Assembly (NCBI RefSeq): GCF_002924365.1
Contig: NZ_PQWB01000047.1
Location: 1-64,000 of the forward strand
From: Chromobacterium alticapitis
Lineage (GTDB): Bacteria > Pseudomonadota > Gammaproteobacteria > Burkholderiales > Chromobacteriaceae
Direction: 5' to 3'
DNA: 64,000 nucleotides
The position numbers and the translations under genes are program-made. Under the pieces are notes generated by a model, which was not told the origin of the DNA, searched no databases, and worked only from the letters and a program-made list of their open reading frames with translations. Position 1 is the stretch's first letter. Every line of letters starts with the position of its first letter. This document shows positions 1 through 11,193 of this stretch, piece after piece.

Positions 1-1
1 C

Positions 2-370
2 GGCCTGGGCTGGTGGCTGGGATTCGAGCAGCAGGTGCTGGTGTCGCTGGCTACGCGCGCGGTGACCACCCCCATCGCGATGAGTCTGGCTGGCGGCCTG
101 GGCGGCGCGCCGGAGCTGGCGGCGATGTTCGTCATCGTGTCCGGCATTGTCGGCGCGGTGCTGGCGCCGCCCTTGTTCAAGCTGCTGGGCTGGCATGACG
201 ACATGGTGCTGGGCGTGGCCACCGGCGTGACCGCGCATGGCATAGGCACGGCGCGGGTATTTCATTTGTCAGAGACGGCCGGCGCTTTCGCCGGCCTGGC
301 GATGGGCTTGAACGGGGTGTTCACCGCCATGCTGCTGCCATGGCTGGTGCGGTGGGCGCACCTCGGTTAG
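2..370 (+). CDS. lrgB: LrgB family membrane protein (C-terminal part)
   Basis: This is the 3' end of a gene that starts left of the window; about 122 residues are visible. It matches the C-terminal half of LrgB/YohK/CidB proteins, inner-membrane proteins that act with an LrgA/CidA partner in murein hydrolase control or, in some bacteria and plants, in export of small organic acids. The ATRAVTTPIAMSLA stretch followed by hydrophobic helices and TGVTAHGIGTAR is characteristic of the family. The lrgA partner is presumably just upstream. The family assignment is good; the physiological role is not fixed by sequence. Confidence 0.85.
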   Translation, partial: GLGWWLGFEQQVLVSLATRAVTTPIAMSLAGGLGGAPELAAMFVIVSGIVGAVLAPPLFKLLGWHDDMVLGVATGVTAHGIGTARVFHLSETAGAFAGLAMGLNGVFTAMLLPWLVRWAHLG

Positions 371-430
371 CATGCAGGGCCCGCTTGTTTCGATATGAAG
401 ACAGGCGGGGCTCGAAACAAGGAGATGGAT

Positions 431-889
431 ATGGATTTGATTTTGTGGCGCCACGCCGAGGCCGAGGACGGCATTGAGGATTTGGACCGCGCGCTGACTC
501 GGCACGGACAGCGGCAGGCCAGCCGCATGGCGTCCTGGCTGCGCGACCGTTTGCCGGACGATTATGTGTTGTTGGCTTCCGAAGCGAAGCGTTCGAAGCA
601 GACGGCCGAGTACTTGAGCAAGAGCTATGTCGTGCTGCCGGAGCTGAACCCCGGCGCCGGGGCTGAGGATGTGCTGAGCGCGGTCAATTGGCCTGAGGGC
701 GGCGGCACCGTGGTGGTGGTGGGCCATCAGCCTTACATCGGCTGGCTGACGGCCCAGTTGCTGGCGGAACAGCAACAGATGTGGAGCGTGAAAAAGGGCT
801 CGGTGTGGTGGCTGAACCGCCGCGAGCGCCACGGCATCGAACAGGTCAGGCTGAAGGTGATGCTGACGCCGGGGATGCTGGACCCGTGA
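431..889 (+). CDS. sixA: Phosphohistidine phosphatase SixA
   Basis: The product is 152 residues, a small histidine phosphatase of the SixA branch, which in E. coli removes phosphate from histidine phosphotransfer domains such as NPr or ArcB. The RHAEAED motif at the N-terminus carries the catalytic histidine, and VVVGHQP near residue 100 the second histidine of the fold. An upstream in-frame ATG at 395 is possible, but AAGGAG at 419-424 sits six bases before the ATG at 431, and this start places RHG at the normal distance from the N-terminus. It stands alone between lrgB and the convergent metE. Confidence 0.85.
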   Translation: MDLILWRHAEAEDGIEDLDRALTRHGQRQASRMASWLRDRLPDDYVLLASEAKRSKQTAEYLSKSYVVLPELNPGAGAEDVLSAVNWPEGGGTVVVVGHQPYIGWLTAQLLAEQQQMWSVKKGSVWWLNRRERHGIEQVRLKVMLTPGMLDP

Positions 890-916
890 GCCCCGAACCT
901 TCCCCCTGTCCCAGTC

Positions 917-941
917 CGACGCCCCGCTTGCCGGGGCGTCG
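917..941. terminator. Hairpin between convergent sixA and metE
   Basis: A 10-bp GC-rich inverted repeat (CGACGCCCCG / CGGGGCGTCG) with a 5-base loop lies in the gap between the two stop codons. Neither side has a strong T-run, so termination efficiency is uncertain. Confidence 0.4.
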
Positions 942-945
942 TCGT

Positions 946-3228
946 TTAGGCGCGCTGCGCCAGCTCCGCTCTCAACTCGCGTCCTACCCGCACCATGGCG
1001 GCCAGCGCCGCTTCCACTTCAGGCCAGCCGCGCGTTTTTAGTCCGCAATCGGGATTGATCCACAGCCGATCGGCCGGAATCACCTTCAGCGCCTTGTCCA
1101 GCAGCGCCCGGATCTCGCCGTCGCCCGGCAGCCGCGGGCTGTGGATGTCGTAGACGCCGGGGCCGATGGCGTTGGGGTAATGGAAACGGCCAAAGTCTTC
1201 CAGCAGCGCCATGCGTGAGCGCGAGGTCTCTATGGTGATCACGTCGGCGTCCAGCGCGGCGATGGCCGGGAGGATGTCGCCGAATTCCGAATAACACATA
1301 TGGGTGTGGATCTGCGTCGCGTCGTCCACGCCATGGCAGGACAGGCGGAAGGCCTGGCCGGCCCAGGCCAGATAGCCGTCGCGCTCGGCGCGCCTCAGCG
1401 GCAGGCCTTCGCGTATCGCCGGCTCGTCTATCTGGATCACGCGGATGCCGGCGGCCTCGAGATCCAGAACCTCGTCGTTCAGCGCCAGCGCGATCTGGCG
1501 GCAGACTTCGCTTCTGGGCAGATCATCGCGGACAAAGCTCCACTGCAGGATGGTGATCGGGCCGGTCAGCATGCCCTTCACCGGCTTGGCGGTCAGGCTT
1601 TGCGCGTAGCGCGCCCAGTCCACTGTCATTGCTGCGGGGCGGCTGACGTCGCCGTAGATCAGCGGCGGCTTGACGCAGCGGCTGCCGTAGCTCTGCACCC
1701 AGCCGCCCTGGGTGAAGGCGAAGCCGGCCAACTGCTCGCCGAAATACTCCACCATGTCGTTGCGTTCCGCCTCGCCGTGCACCAGCACGTCCAGCCCCAG
1801 CGCCTCCTGGCGGCGGATCGCCAGCTCGATTTCCTTCTCCATCGCCTGCCGGTAGTCGTCGGCGGACAGCTCGCCTTTTTTGAACGCGGCGCGGCTGGCG
1901 CGGATGGCCGGCGTCTGCGGGAAGGAGCCTATGGTGGTGGCGGGCAGCGGCGGCAGTTGGAGCCAGGCTTGCTGCTTCTCGGCGCGGATCGGGTAGGCGC
2001 TGGCGCGGCGGTCGGCGTTCGCCGGCAGCCTGCTTAACCGTTGCGAGACGGCTGGATTATGGATGCGTGGGCTGGTTTGGCGCTGCGAGCGGGCGAAATC
2101 GCTGCCGGCCAGCTCGTCGGCGATGGCGGCGCGCCCTTCCTCCAGCCCTCGTTTCAGCGTTTTCAGCTCGTTCAGCTTTTGCACGGCGAAGGCCAGCCAG
2201 TTTTTCAGTTCGTGGTCCAGCGCGGTTTCGGCCGCGGCGTCGAAGGGGCTGTGCAGCAGCGAGCAGCTGGGGGCCAGCCACAGCCTGTCGCCCAATTGCT
2301 CGGCCAGCGGCGCCAGGCGGTCCTGCAGCGCGGACAGGTCGGCGCGCCAGATATTGCGGCCGTCGATGACGCCGGCTGACAGTATTTTGTCGGCCGGATA
2401 ATCGACGGCGAAGGCGTCCAGTTGCTCCGGCGCGCGCACCAGGTCCAGATGCAGGCCGGCCACCGGCAGCGCCTTCAGCCGCGCCGCGTGTTCGGCCACG
2501 CCGCCGAAGTAAGTCGCTAGCAATAGTTTGGGCGCGTGCGGGCTCAGCTCGGCATAGGCCGGCGCGAGGGCGTCCAGCCATTCCGGCTCCAGGTCCAGCG
2601 CCAGGATGGGTTCGTCTATCTGCGCCCACTCCACGCCTTCGGCGCGCAGCGCGGCCAGCACTTCGCGATAGGCGGCGACCAAGCCGGGCAGCAGCTTGAG
2701 CTTGTCGAAAGGCTGGCCTTTGGCCTTGCCCAGCCACAGCAGGCTGAGCGGCCCCAGCAGCGCCGGCTTGGCGGCCATGCCCAGCGCGCGCGCCTCGCGG
2801 ACCTGCGTCAGCAGCCGCTGCGGCTGGGCGGCAAAGACGGTGTCGGTCTGCCATTCCGGCACCAGGTAGTGATAGTTGGTATCGAACCATTTGGTCATTT
2901 CCAGCGCCGGCTGGGCCGCGTTGCCGCGCGCCAGCTCGAAATACTGCGCGGTGGAGAGTGAGGCGGCGGCAAAGCCGAAGCGCGGCGGCGCGGCGCCCAC
3001 CAGCAGCTGCGCGTCCAGCACGTGGTCGTATAGCGAGAAGTCGCCGACCGGGTTCAGCGCCACGCCGGCGCCCTTTTGCAGCAGCCAGTGCTTCTGGCGC
3101 AGCGCTTTGGCGCCGCGCAACAGCGCGGCTTCGTCGATGTCGCCTCGCCAGTGGCTTTCCAGCAGGGTTTTCAGTTCGCGCTTGGCGCCTATGCGCGGGA
3201 AACCGAGCAGGTGGGTGGTGTGGTTCAT
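946..3228 (-). CDS. metE: Cobalamin-independent methionine synthase MetE
   Basis: The 760-residue protein has the full length of MetE (5-methyltetrahydropteroyltriglutamate-homocysteine methyltransferase, EC 2.1.1.14), the cytosolic last step of methionine synthesis without B12. The two-barrel fold is complete. The C-terminal zinc site is visible as THMCYSEF (His and Cys) and [11 protein letters not shown] (Cys). The N-terminus [13 protein letters not shown] is typical. The gene diverges from metR, and the intergenic region contains a candidate MetR site, so activation by MetR with homocysteine, as in enterobacteria, is likely. No riboswitch is apparent in the short leader. Confidence 0.97.
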   Translation of the reverse strand: MNHTTHLLGFPRIGAKRELKTLLESHWRGDIDEAALLRGAKALRQKHWLLQKGAGVALNPVGDFSLYDHVLDAQLLVGAAPPRFGFAAASLSTAQYFELARGNAAQPALEMTKWFDTNYHYLVPEWQTDTVFAAQPQRLLTQVREARALGMAAKPALLGPLSLLWLGKAKGQPFDKLKLLPGLVAAYREVLAALRAEGVEWAQIDEPILALDLEPEWLDALAPAYAELSPHAPKLLLATYFGGVAEHAARLKALPVAGLHLDLVRAPEQLDAFAVDYPADKILSAGVIDGRNIWRADLSALQDRLAPLAEQLGDRLWLAPSCSLLHSPFDAAAETALDHELKNWLAFAVQKLNELKTLKRGLEEGRAAIADELAGSDFARSQRQTSPRIHNPAVSQRLSRLPANADRRASAYPIRAEKQQAWLQLPPLPATTIGSFPQTPAIRASRAAFKKGELSADDYRQAMEKEIELAIRRQEALGLDVLVHGEAERNDMVEYFGEQLAGFAFTQGGWVQSYGSRCVKPPLIYGDVSRPAAMTVDWARYAQSLTAKPVKGMLTGPITILQWSFVRDDLPRSEVCRQIALALNDEVLDLEAAGIRVIQIDEPAIREGLPLRRAERDGYLAWAGQAFRLSCHGVDDATQIHTHMCYSEFGDILPAIAALDADVITIETSRSRMALLEDFGRFHYPNAIGPGVYDIHSPRLPGDGEIRALLDKALKVIPADRLWINPDCGLKTRGWPEVEAALAAMVRVGRELRAELAQRA

Positions 3229-3281
3229 GGCATGCTTCCTGTTCTTGTCTTGATGGAACCAGCATCTGTCATTGCGGTGTA

Positions 3282-3294
3282 TGATTCAAACTCA
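3282..3294. promoter_or_regulatory. Candidate MetR operator between metE and metR
   Basis: TGATTCAAACTCA fits the enterobacterial MetR consensus TGAA-N5-TTCA with one mismatch in each half site, and is embedded in ATGA-N7-TCAT. It lies 54 bp upstream of metE and 34 bp upstream of the preferred metR start. Function is inferred from position and similarity only. Confidence 0.45.
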
Positions 3295-3327
3295 TTATTT
3301 TGCTGTTCAATATGAATGGAATTTGTG

Positions 3328-4251
3328 ATGAGCGCCTTGGAGTTGAGACACTTGAAAAGCCTGCTGGCGCTGGCCGAAACCGGCAGCGTGTCGCAGGCGG
3401 CGCAGCGCGTGTATCTGACGCAGTCGGCGCTGTCGCATCAGTTGAAGCAGCTGGAGGCGGCGTACGGCCTGACGCTGTTCGAGCGCAAAACCCAGCCCTT
3501 GCGCTTCACGCCGGCCGGCGAGCGGCTGCTGGCGCTGGCGCGCGAGCTGACGGCCAAGGTGGCGGCGGCCGAGCGCGATCTGGCGCGCATCCGCCAGGGC
3601 GAGGCCGGCGAGATCCGAGTGGCGGTGGAGTGCCACACCTGCTTCGATTGGCTGATGCCGGCGATGGACCAGTACCGCCAGCATTGGCCGGCGGTGGAGC
3701 TGGACATCGTGTCCGGCTTCCACGCCGATCCGGTGGGTCTGTTGCTGAGCGACCGGGCGGACCTGGCCATCGTGTCCGAGGCCGAGCCGCAGGCTGGCGT
3801 GATCCACCTGCCGCTGTTCGCTTATGAGATGGTGGGCATCGTCGCGCGGGAGCATCCGCTGGCGGCCAAGCCGGTATGGGAGGCTGGCGATTTCGCCGGC
3901 GAGACGCTGATCCACTACCCGGTGGCGGACGAGATGCTGGACCTGCTGCGCAAGGTGCTGGCGCCGGCCGGCGTCGATCCGGCGCGACGCACCGCCGAGC
4001 TGACCATCGCCATCATCCAGCTGGTGGCCAGCCGCCGCGGCGTGGCGGCCTTGCCGTACTGGGCGGTGCAGCCCTATCTGGAGCGCGGCTATGTGACGGC
4101 GCGCCGGGTGGGCGAGGGCGGCCTCTACAGCCAGCTGTACGCGGCGCTGCGCGAGTCGGATGCCGAGCGGGCCTATATGCAGGACTTCGCGCAGACGGTG
4201 CGCGACACCAGTTTCGCCACTTTGCCGGGCTTGTCGCCGCTGCCTGCCTGA
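3328..4251 (+). CDS. metR: LysR-type regulator MetR
   Basis: From ATG 3328 the product is 307 residues, with an N-terminal winged helix-turn-helix (LRHLKSLLALAETGSVSQAAQRVYLTQSALSHQLKQ... region) and a C-terminal LysR substrate domain that would bind homocysteine. Divergent orientation from metE and the sequence of the recognition helix support MetR, the activator of methionine genes. An alternative ATG at 3316 would add four residues. It ends 67 bp before the next gene on the same strand, which may or may not be co-transcribed. Confidence 0.9.
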   Translation: MSALELRHLKSLLALAETGSVSQAAQRVYLTQSALSHQLKQLEAAYGLTLFERKTQPLRFTPAGERLLALARELTAKVAAAERDLARIRQGEAGEIRVAVECHTCFDWLMPAMDQYRQHWPAVELDIVSGFHADPVGLLLSDRADLAIVSEAEPQAGVIHLPLFAYEMVGIVAREHPLAAKPVWEAGDFAGETLIHYPVADEMLDLLRKVLAPAGVDPARRTAELTIAIIQLVASRRGVAALPYWAVQPYLERGYVTARRVGEGGLYSQLYAALRESDAERAYMQDFAQTVRDTSFATLPGLSPLPA

Positions 4252-4318
4252 AGCCAGGCTGGCGCTGGGCAGGGGTATTCATTCAGAATGGCGGTCCGAT
4301 ACGGTCAAGGAGACTGGC

Positions 4319-5050
4319 ATGGAAGCGGCTACGTTGGGCGGGACGCTGGAGCAGATCAGGCGGCGGGCCTTGCCGGCCGACGACCGCGAGTTGTGCGTCG
4401 CGCTGCATGACTTCGTGCGGGAGCGGGTGCGCTTCGGCTTCACCAGCGGCTTCGAGTCGGTGACGCCGCTGCGGACGCTGGCGCTGGGCCGCGGCCATTG
4501 CAACGCCCAGGCCGATTTGCTGTGCGCGCTGCTGCGCGAGGCCGGCTTCGAGGCGGCGCTGCGCTTCGTGGCGCTGGACAAGCGGGTGCTGCGCCACGCC
4601 GTGCCGCTCCCGGTATGGCTGTGCCTGCCGGCCAGGCTGTTCCATGCGGTGACGCGGCTGCGGCTGAACGGGGAGTGGAAGCATGTCGACAGTTATCTCT
4701 TCGAGCGGCAGGCCTTCGCGCGGCAGTTGCAGTCGCTGCGGCGCTCCGGCGCCAGCCAGGGTCATGGCCTGGGCGCGCAGGCGAGCTGCGACTGGCAAGG
4801 CCGGCGCGACGCCTACGCCCAGGCCGTGCCGGCGGACTTGCGGCTGGACGATCCCGTCTACCCCACGCTGGCCGAGGCCGTGGCGGCGCGCGCCGGCAAC
4901 AACCGTCTGCTGGGCATCCATTTCAACCGTTGGCTGGCCTGCGTGCCGCCGCCGCTGCGCGGCATGGGCGAGGCCTACCTGAACAGTCGGCTCGACGCGG
5001 GACGGACGACATCAGTTTCAAAGGATCAATCATGGGCATCAAACGACTGA
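4319..5050 (+). CDS. Transglutaminase-like domain protein
   Basis: The 243-residue protein belongs to the transglutaminase/papain-like superfamily. A candidate catalytic triad is visible: Cys61 in LGRGHCNAQADLL, and His and Asp in GEWKHVDSYLF. No signal peptide is seen, so it is probably cytosolic. Such bacterial proteins may be peptidases or amidohydrolases; the substrate is unknown. AAGGAG (4307-4312) precedes ATG 4319 at a good distance. Its 3' end overlaps the next gene by 19 bases, indicating coupled expression with the VOC protein. Confidence 0.75.
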   Translation: MEAATLGGTLEQIRRRALPADDRELCVALHDFVRERVRFGFTSGFESVTPLRTLALGRGHCNAQADLLCALLREAGFEAALRFVALDKRVLRHAVPLPVWLCLPARLFHAVTRLRLNGEWKHVDSYLFERQAFARQLQSLRRSGASQGHGLGAQASCDWQGRRDAYAQAVPADLRLDDPVYPTLAEAVAARAGNNRLLGIHFNRWLACVPPPLRGMGEAYLNSRLDAGRTTSVSKDQSWASND

Positions 5051-5532
5051 ATCACGCTGTGCTCTACGTCAGCGACGTGGCCGGCAGCGCCGCCTTTTAC
5101 CGCGATGTGCTGGGCTTCCGGCCCAAGGGCGGCGCCGTTTCCGACCGCGCCGTGTTCGCGCAGGCCGCGCATTCGGACAACGATCACGATCTGGCGCTGT
5201 TCCAGCGCAATCTGGGCCAGCAGCGCTCCGGCCCATTCAGCCCGCGCGGCGAAGCGCCGGACCCGCATCAGCCCAAGGCCGGGCTATACCATCTGGCATG
5301 GGAGGTGGATACCCTGCTGGAACTGAAGCGCATACGGGATGAACTGGCCGAGCTGGACAAGCTGGGCATGGAGGAGGACCACGGCGTGCACAAGAGCGTG
5401 TACGGCCATGATCCGGATGGCCTGCTGTTCGAGGTGTGCTGGTTTGTGCCGCCGGAGCGGCTGGCCGAGCAGGGCGAGCCGGCGGCTGATGGCAAGCTGG
5501 ACTGGGCGCGCGAACTGGCGCGCTTCGGCTGA
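5032..5532 (+). CDS. VOC (glyoxalase/extradiol dioxygenase fold) protein
   Basis: The protein has 166 residues with two beta-alpha-beta-beta-beta modules: IKRLNHAVLYVSDVAGSAAFY at the N-terminus and YGHDPDGLLFEVCWF near the end. His near position 8, His in GLYHLAWEV and Glu in LLFEVCW are the expected metal ligands of the superfamily. It resembles CatE-like dioxygenases and other VOC proteins of unknown substrate. AAGGAT precedes the start and the start lies inside the preceding transglutaminase-like gene, so the two form a translationally coupled pair. The exact reaction cannot be told. Confidence 0.75.
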   Translation: MGIKRLNHAVLYVSDVAGSAAFYRDVLGFRPKGGAVSDRAVFAQAAHSDNDHDLALFQRNLGQQRSGPFSPRGEAPDPHQPKAGLYHLAWEVDTLLELKRIRDELAELDKLGMEEDHGVHKSVYGHDPDGLLFEVCWFVPPERLAEQGEPAADGKLDWARELARFG

Positions 5533-5559
5533 GCGTCCCGTTCTTTTCCCAAGCCTTGC

Positions 5560-6312
5560 TTAGTGGCTGGCTTCCGCCAGGTAGCGCGCGCGCAGCCGCG
5601 GCATTTGCCGCCACAGGCAGGCCACCTGTCGCGGGTGCTGCAGGGCGTAGCCGCGGCTGAACACCCAGTAATAGGGCTTGCTGCGCAGCGGCGGCGACAT
5701 GCGGTGGATTTGCAGCTCCGGGTGATGGCTCAGGTAGAGGTCGCCGGCGATCTGATGCAGCACGTAGGCGTCGGTGCGGCCGGCCTGCAGCTTGGCGAAG
5801 TTGTCCGCGATGCCCACGCTTTCTTCCACTTCCATGCCGCGCGCCATCAGTTCCCGGCCTATGGACCAGCCCTGATTGACGCCCACGGTTCCCGCCATGC
5901 CGCCCAGCCAGCGGCCGTTCCAGCGCAAATGGCTGTCGTTGCGCACATAGAAGGCATAGTTCAGCTGGGTCATGCGCTGGGCGGGATCGGGCAGTCCGTC
6001 TTGCAGCGGAAAGACCATTTTCCGGCTCCTGTCATCGCGGTAGGACAGCAGCAGCGCGCCGTCCAGCCGGTTCAGCGCGAGATTCTGCACAATGCGCTCC
6101 CCAGGCTGGCGCAAGAAGCGGCCCTGCAGGTCGCAGCGCTGCAAGGCGGCCTGCGCCAGCTCGATGGCGCGGCCGCGCGGCGGGTTGCCGGGCGACGGAT
6201 CCTCGATGACGTAGGGGCTGGTCAGCGCCGAACTGACCGCCAGCTGCAGCGGCGCGGCGGCGCACAGCGATAGCGGACATAGCGCGGCCAGTGCGAGGGA
6301 GGGACGTGGCAT
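5560..6312 (-). CDS. Periplasmic solute-binding-like protein (SBP_bac_3 type)
   Basis: Read from ATG 6312 the product is 250 residues with a clear signal peptide (MPRPSLALAALCPLSLCAAAP). The mature part looks like the two-lobed amino-acid-binding fold: an early TSPYVIEDPSPGNPPRGRAIELAQAAL segment and a later VGVNQGWSIGREL segment. No permease or ATPase genes are adjacent, so it may be an orphan sensor or binding protein, as is common in Chromobacterium relatives. A TTG at 6354 would extend it by 14 residues but would bury the signal peptide. Ligand unknown. Confidence 0.7.
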   Translation of the reverse strand: MPRPSLALAALCPLSLCAAAPLQLAVSSALTSPYVIEDPSPGNPPRGRAIELAQAALQRCDLQGRFLRQPGERIVQNLALNRLDGALLLSYRDDRSRKMVFPLQDGLPDPAQRMTQLNYAFYVRNDSHLRWNGRWLGGMAGTVGVNQGWSIGRELMARGMEVEESVGIADNFAKLQAGRTDAYVLHQIAGDLYLSHHPELQIHRMSPPLRSKPYYWVFSRGYALQHPRQVACLWRQMPRLRARYLAEASH

Positions 6313-6400
6313 TGCTGGAATCGGGCATGGGGAAGGCCGTGATTTTATCAGCAAACATTAAAAATGACGCAGTCTTAATTGGGATGTTGATTAATAATTA

Positions 6401-7810
<1,410 letters not shown>

Positions 7811-7838
7811 GGGGTTTCTCCTCGTGTCTTTATTATCG

Positions 7839-8897
7839 TTAGCCCGCTTCTTTGGCGAAGGGCAGCAGCACGGTGAAGCAGGTCTGCCCCGGCCGCGATT
7901 CGAACTCTATGCTGCCGCCGTGCTGATGGACGAAGGCCTGCGCCAGCGTCAGCCCCAGGCCGGTGCCTTCGGCGCGGCCGGTGACCAGCGGATAGAAGAT
8001 GTGGTCGCGGATGTCGTCGGGAATGCCGGGACCGTCGTCTTCTATTTGCAATTTCAATGCCAGCTGGTGGCGCTTGCGCGCCAGCGTGATCTGGCGGGCG
8101 ACGCGGGTGCGCAGCACGATGCGGCCCTGGCCGCGCAGCGCCTGCACCGCGTTGTTGACGATGTTGAGCACCACCTGGATCAACTGCTCCTTGTCCGCGG
8201 ACAACAGCGGCAGGCTGGTGTCGTAGTCGCGCGCCACCGCCAGGCCTTGCGGATGCTGGGCCAGCGCGATGCTGCGCACGCGCTCCAGCACTTCGTGGAT
8301 ATTGATCTGGCTGCGGGTGTGGCTGCGGTGCGGCGCGAGCAGGCGGTCCACCAGGGTTTGCAGCCGCAGCGCCTCCTCGGTGATGACTTCGGTGTATTCC
8401 TTCAGCTCGGGCCGGTCCGCCAGCTCGTGCTCCAGCAATTGCGCCGCGCCGCGTATGCCGCCCAGCGGGTTCTTGATCTCGTGCGCCAGGTTGCGGATCA
8501 GTTCGCGGTTGGCTTGGTGCTGCAGCAGCGAGCGCTCCTCGTTGGCGATTTTGAGTTGCTGGTCCAGCGGCCGCAGCTCGATCAGCGCCAGCGGCGCATC
8601 CGCGTCTATGGGCGTGATGGACAGGGTCACATGCAGCACGGCGTCGTTGTGCTGCGGCCGCAACTCCAGATCGTGCTCGATATAGCTGGCGCCCTGGCGC
8701 ATAGCGGTGCGCAGCGCCTGCTGCAGCGCCGGGCAGGGCTGGAACAGATCGGTCAGGCTGTGGCGCAGCAGCTCGCGGCTGCCCAGCGCCAGCAGGCTCT
8801 CGCAGGCGGGATTGACGAAGCGCAGCGCTGCGGCGGCGTCGCAGATCAGCACCGGGGTGTCTAATAATTCCAGTCCGGCGAAGCTGGGGGTCGGCAT
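7839..8897 (-). CDS. glnL: Nitrogen sensor histidine kinase NtrB
   Basis: The 352-residue soluble kinase has an N-terminal PAS domain (about residues 5-110), the dimerisation/phosphoacceptor H-box AHEIKNPLGGIRGAAQLLEHEL, and a C-terminal ATPase domain with N-box NIVNNAVQAL and G-boxes DDGPGIPD and GTGLGLTLAQ. It lacks membrane segments, as expected of NtrB, which is controlled by PII rather than by an external ligand. It phosphorylates and dephosphorylates NtrC, encoded immediately downstream. Confidence 0.96.
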   Translation of the reverse strand: MPTPSFAGLELLDTPVLICDAAAALRFVNPACESLLALGSRELLRHSLTDLFQPCPALQQALRTAMRQGASYIEHDLELRPQHNDAVLHVTLSITPIDADAPLALIELRPLDQQLKIANEERSLLQHQANRELIRNLAHEIKNPLGGIRGAAQLLEHELADRPELKEYTEVITEEALRLQTLVDRLLAPHRSHTRSQINIHEVLERVRSIALAQHPQGLAVARDYDTSLPLLSADKEQLIQVVLNIVNNAVQALRGQGRIVLRTRVARQITLARKRHQLALKLQIEDDGPGIPDDIRDHIFYPLVTGRAEGTGLGLTLAQAFVHQHGGSIEFESRPGQTCFTVLLPFAKEAG

Positions 8898-9037
8898 GGG
8901 GGTCCGCTCTCGATGGATGGGAGGCGCGGCGTGGCCGCGTCATGGACGAGCAATAAGCGCGCCAGCTTTTGGCTTGCGCGCTTGCGGGGCGTGGACGCGC
9001 GTGGCGGGAGTAGTTTGCACCGAAGTGGTGCATTAGG

Positions 9038-9496
9038 CTAGGGCAGACCCAATTCCTTCTTCAGCGCGGTCACGTTCTTTTCGCGATCGGTGACTTCGTC
9101 CTGCAGCTTCTGCACGCGGTCCTGGTATTTCTTGTAGTTGCGGGCCTCGTCGCCCAGGCGCACGGCCTTGCCGTCCGCCAGCGCCTTCTTGGCGGCGTCC
9201 AGCGCCTTGGCCTCGTTGGACAGCTCTTGCTCCAGAATTTTTTTGCGGCCGCCGTCGCGCTGCTTCTGGGTATCGGCGTCCACCATGGGAGCGCCGCCGG
9301 AGGCGGGGGAGCGATCGGCGCCGTTGGCCGGCTTGCGGCCGTGATAGGTGGACAGCGGGCTCAGCGTGATGGGCTGCGAGCCGCGCAGCGGCACATTGGT
9401 GTAAGTGACGTTGCCTTGCGCGTCCACGTATTTGTAGATGGTGGCGGCCTGGACGCCGCCGCAGGCCAGCAGCAGGCATAAAGCGAGAGTTTTCAT
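9038..9496 (-). CDS. DUF4124-domain exported protein
   Basis: The 152-residue protein starts with a signal peptide (MKTLALCLLLACGGVQA) followed by ATIYKYVDAQGNVTYTNVPL, the hallmark of DUF4124. The C-terminal half is highly charged and probably a coiled coil (LEQELSNEAKALDAAKKAL... with RVQKLQDEVTDREKNVTALK). It lies between glnA and ntrB on the same strand, an arrangement often seen in betaproteobacteria, but no role in nitrogen control is established. A longer reading frame from 9607 exists; the signal peptide favours ATG 9496. Confidence 0.8.
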   Translation of the reverse strand: MKTLALCLLLACGGVQAATIYKYVDAQGNVTYTNVPLRGSQPITLSPLSTYHGRKPANGADRSPASGGAPMVDADTQKQRDGGRKKILEQELSNEAKALDAAKKALADGKAVRLGDEARNYKKYQDRVQKLQDEVTDREKNVTALKKELGLP

Positions 9497-9574
9497 GGTC
9501 CGGAACGGGTAAGGGTGCCCCTGAATGATAAGCAAATCGCCGGTGGCCGTCATGGGGGAGGCTGCGCTTAAATG

Positions 9575-9600
9575 TAAAACGGCAGCCCGGGGGCTGCCGT
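9575..9600 (-). terminator. Rho-independent terminator of glnA
   Basis: A perfect 10-bp inverted repeat ACGGCAGCCC / GGGCTGCCGT, followed on the minus strand by TTTTACATTT, lies 20 bp beyond the glnA stop codon. It would largely separate glnA transcription from the DUF4124-ntrBC genes. Confidence 0.8.
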
Positions 9601-9620
9601 CTTCCACGCGGTGTCTCGGT

Positions 9621-11039
9621 TTAAAGCGAGTAATACATCGCGAATTCGACCGGGTGGGTGGTCATGCGGGCCAGGTTCACTTCCTGCATCTTCAGTTCGA
9701 TGTAGGCGTCGATCCATTCATTGGAGAACACGCCGCCGCGGGTCAGGAACTCGCGGTCCGCGTCCAGCGCGGCCAGGGCTTCGTCCAGCGAGGCGCACAC
9801 GGTCGGGATCAGCTTGTCTTCTTCCGGCGGCAGATCGTACAGGTTCTTGTCCGCAGCATCGCCCGGGTGGATCTTGTTCTGGATGCCGTCCAGGCCGGCC
9901 ATCATCAGCGCGGAGAAGCACAGGTACGGGTTGGCCAGCGGATCCGGGAAGCGCGCTTCGATGCGGCGAGCCTTGGGGCTGGCCACGTGCGGGATGCGGA
10001 TGGAGGCGGAGCGGTTCTTGGCGGAGTAAGCCAGCTTCACCGGGGCTTCGTAGTGCGGAACCAGACGCTTGTAGGAGTTGGTGCCCGGGTTGGTGATGGC
10101 GTTCAGCGCCTTGGCGTGCTTGATGATGCCGCCGATGTAGTACAGGGCGGTATCGGACAGGCCGGCGTAGCCTTCGCCCGCGAACAGGTTTTGGCCATCC
10201 TTCCAGATGGATTGGTGCACGTGCATGCCGGAGCCGTTGTCGCCGACGATGGGCTTGGGCATGAAGGTGGCGGTCTTGCCATAGCTGTGGGCCACGTTGT
10301 GCACCACGTACTTCAGGATCTGGGTCCAGTCGGCGCGCTGGGTCAGCGTGCTGAACTTGGTGCCGATTTCGTTCTGGCCGGCGGTGGCCACTTCGTGGTG
10401 GTGCACTTCAACCGGAATGCCCAGCTCTTCCAGCAGCAGCACCATGGCGGAGCGGATGTCCTGCGAGGAATCCACCGGCGGGACCGGGAAGTAGCCGCCC
10501 TTGATGCCCGGGCGGTGGCCCATATTGCCGCCTTCGAATTCTTCAGCCGAGGCCCAGGCCGCTTCTTCGGCCTTGATCTTGACGAAGCAGCCGGACATGT
10601 CGGCGCCCCAGGTGATGCTGTCGAAAATGAAGAATTCCGGCTCCGGGCCGAAGTAGGCGGTGTCGCCGATGCCGGAGGCCTTCAGGTAGGCTTCGGCGCG
10701 CTTGGCGATGGAGCGCGGGTCGCGGTCATAGCCCTTGCCGTCGGCCGGGTCGATCACGTCGCAGTGCATGAATACGGTCGGCTCGTCGAAGAACGGGTCG
10801 ATGCGGGCGGTAGCCGGGTCGGCGATCAGCAGCATGTCGGAGGCCTGGATGCCTTTCCAGCCGGCGATGGAGGAGCCGTCGAAGGCGTGGCCGCGTTCGA
10901 ACCACTCCGCGGCGTCGTCGAGCAGCACATGGGCCGGGATGGAGACGTGCTGTTCTTTGCCGCGAGTGTCGGTAAAGCGCAGATCGACAAATTTGACGTC
11001 GTTTTCTTGGATCAGTTTGACTACGTCGGCTACTGCCAT
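9621..11039 (-). CDS. glnA: Glutamine synthetase, type I
   Basis: The 472-residue protein is a type I dodecameric glutamine synthetase (glutamate + NH3 + ATP to glutamine). The N-terminal beta-grasp [14 protein letters not shown], the ATP/metal motifs ([36 protein letters not shown]) and the adenylylation tyrosine in NLYDLPPEE are all present, so GlnE-type adenylylation is expected. The promoter region carries a sigma-54 promoter and two NtrC sites (annotated separately), indicating induction under nitrogen limitation. Confidence 0.98.
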   Translation of the reverse strand: MAVADVVKLIQENDVKFVDLRFTDTRGKEQHVSIPAHVLLDDAAEWFERGHAFDGSSIAGWKGIQASDMLLIADPATARIDPFFDEPTVFMHCDVIDPADGKGYDRDPRSIAKRAEAYLKASGIGDTAYFGPEPEFFIFDSITWGADMSGCFVKIKAEEAAWASAEEFEGGNMGHRPGIKGGYFPVPPVDSSQDIRSAMVLLLEELGIPVEVHHHEVATAGQNEIGTKFSTLTQRADWTQILKYVVHNVAHSYGKTATFMPKPIVGDNGSGMHVHQSIWKDGQNLFAGEGYAGLSDTALYYIGGIIKHAKALNAITNPGTNSYKRLVPHYEAPVKLAYSAKNRSASIRIPHVASPKARRIEARFPDPLANPYLCFSALMMAGLDGIQNKIHPGDAADKNLYDLPPEEDKLIPTVCASLDEALAALDADREFLTRGGVFSNEWIDAYIELKMQEVNLARMTTHPVEFAMYYSL

Positions 11040-11104
11040 GGTTTATCTCCTGAAAGGCAACGTGCACCCAAGGGCAAGTGCGGAAAATTGGTACGCCCGG
11101 CATT

Positions 11105-11121
11105 AAGCAGGAAGCGTGCCA
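11105..11121 (-). promoter_or_regulatory. Sigma-54 promoter of glnA
   Basis: On the minus strand TGGCACGCTTCCTGCTT matches the -24/-12 consensus TGGCACG-N4-TTGC with one mismatch, and GG and GC are separated by exactly 10 bases. The start of transcription would fall near 11093, giving a leader of about 54 nt before glnA. Confidence 0.85.
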
Positions 11122-11193
11122 GCTCGAAAAACGCAGCTGCTGCATTGTGTCATAGCCGCATGGCCTTAGCCAGCTGCCTGGAATGGACTGAAT

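Noticed and set aside
3229..3327. Possible SAM or cobalamin riboswitch upstream of metE
   Set aside because: The leader is far too short for a B12 riboswitch and has no matching conserved core; MetR control is the simpler explanation.
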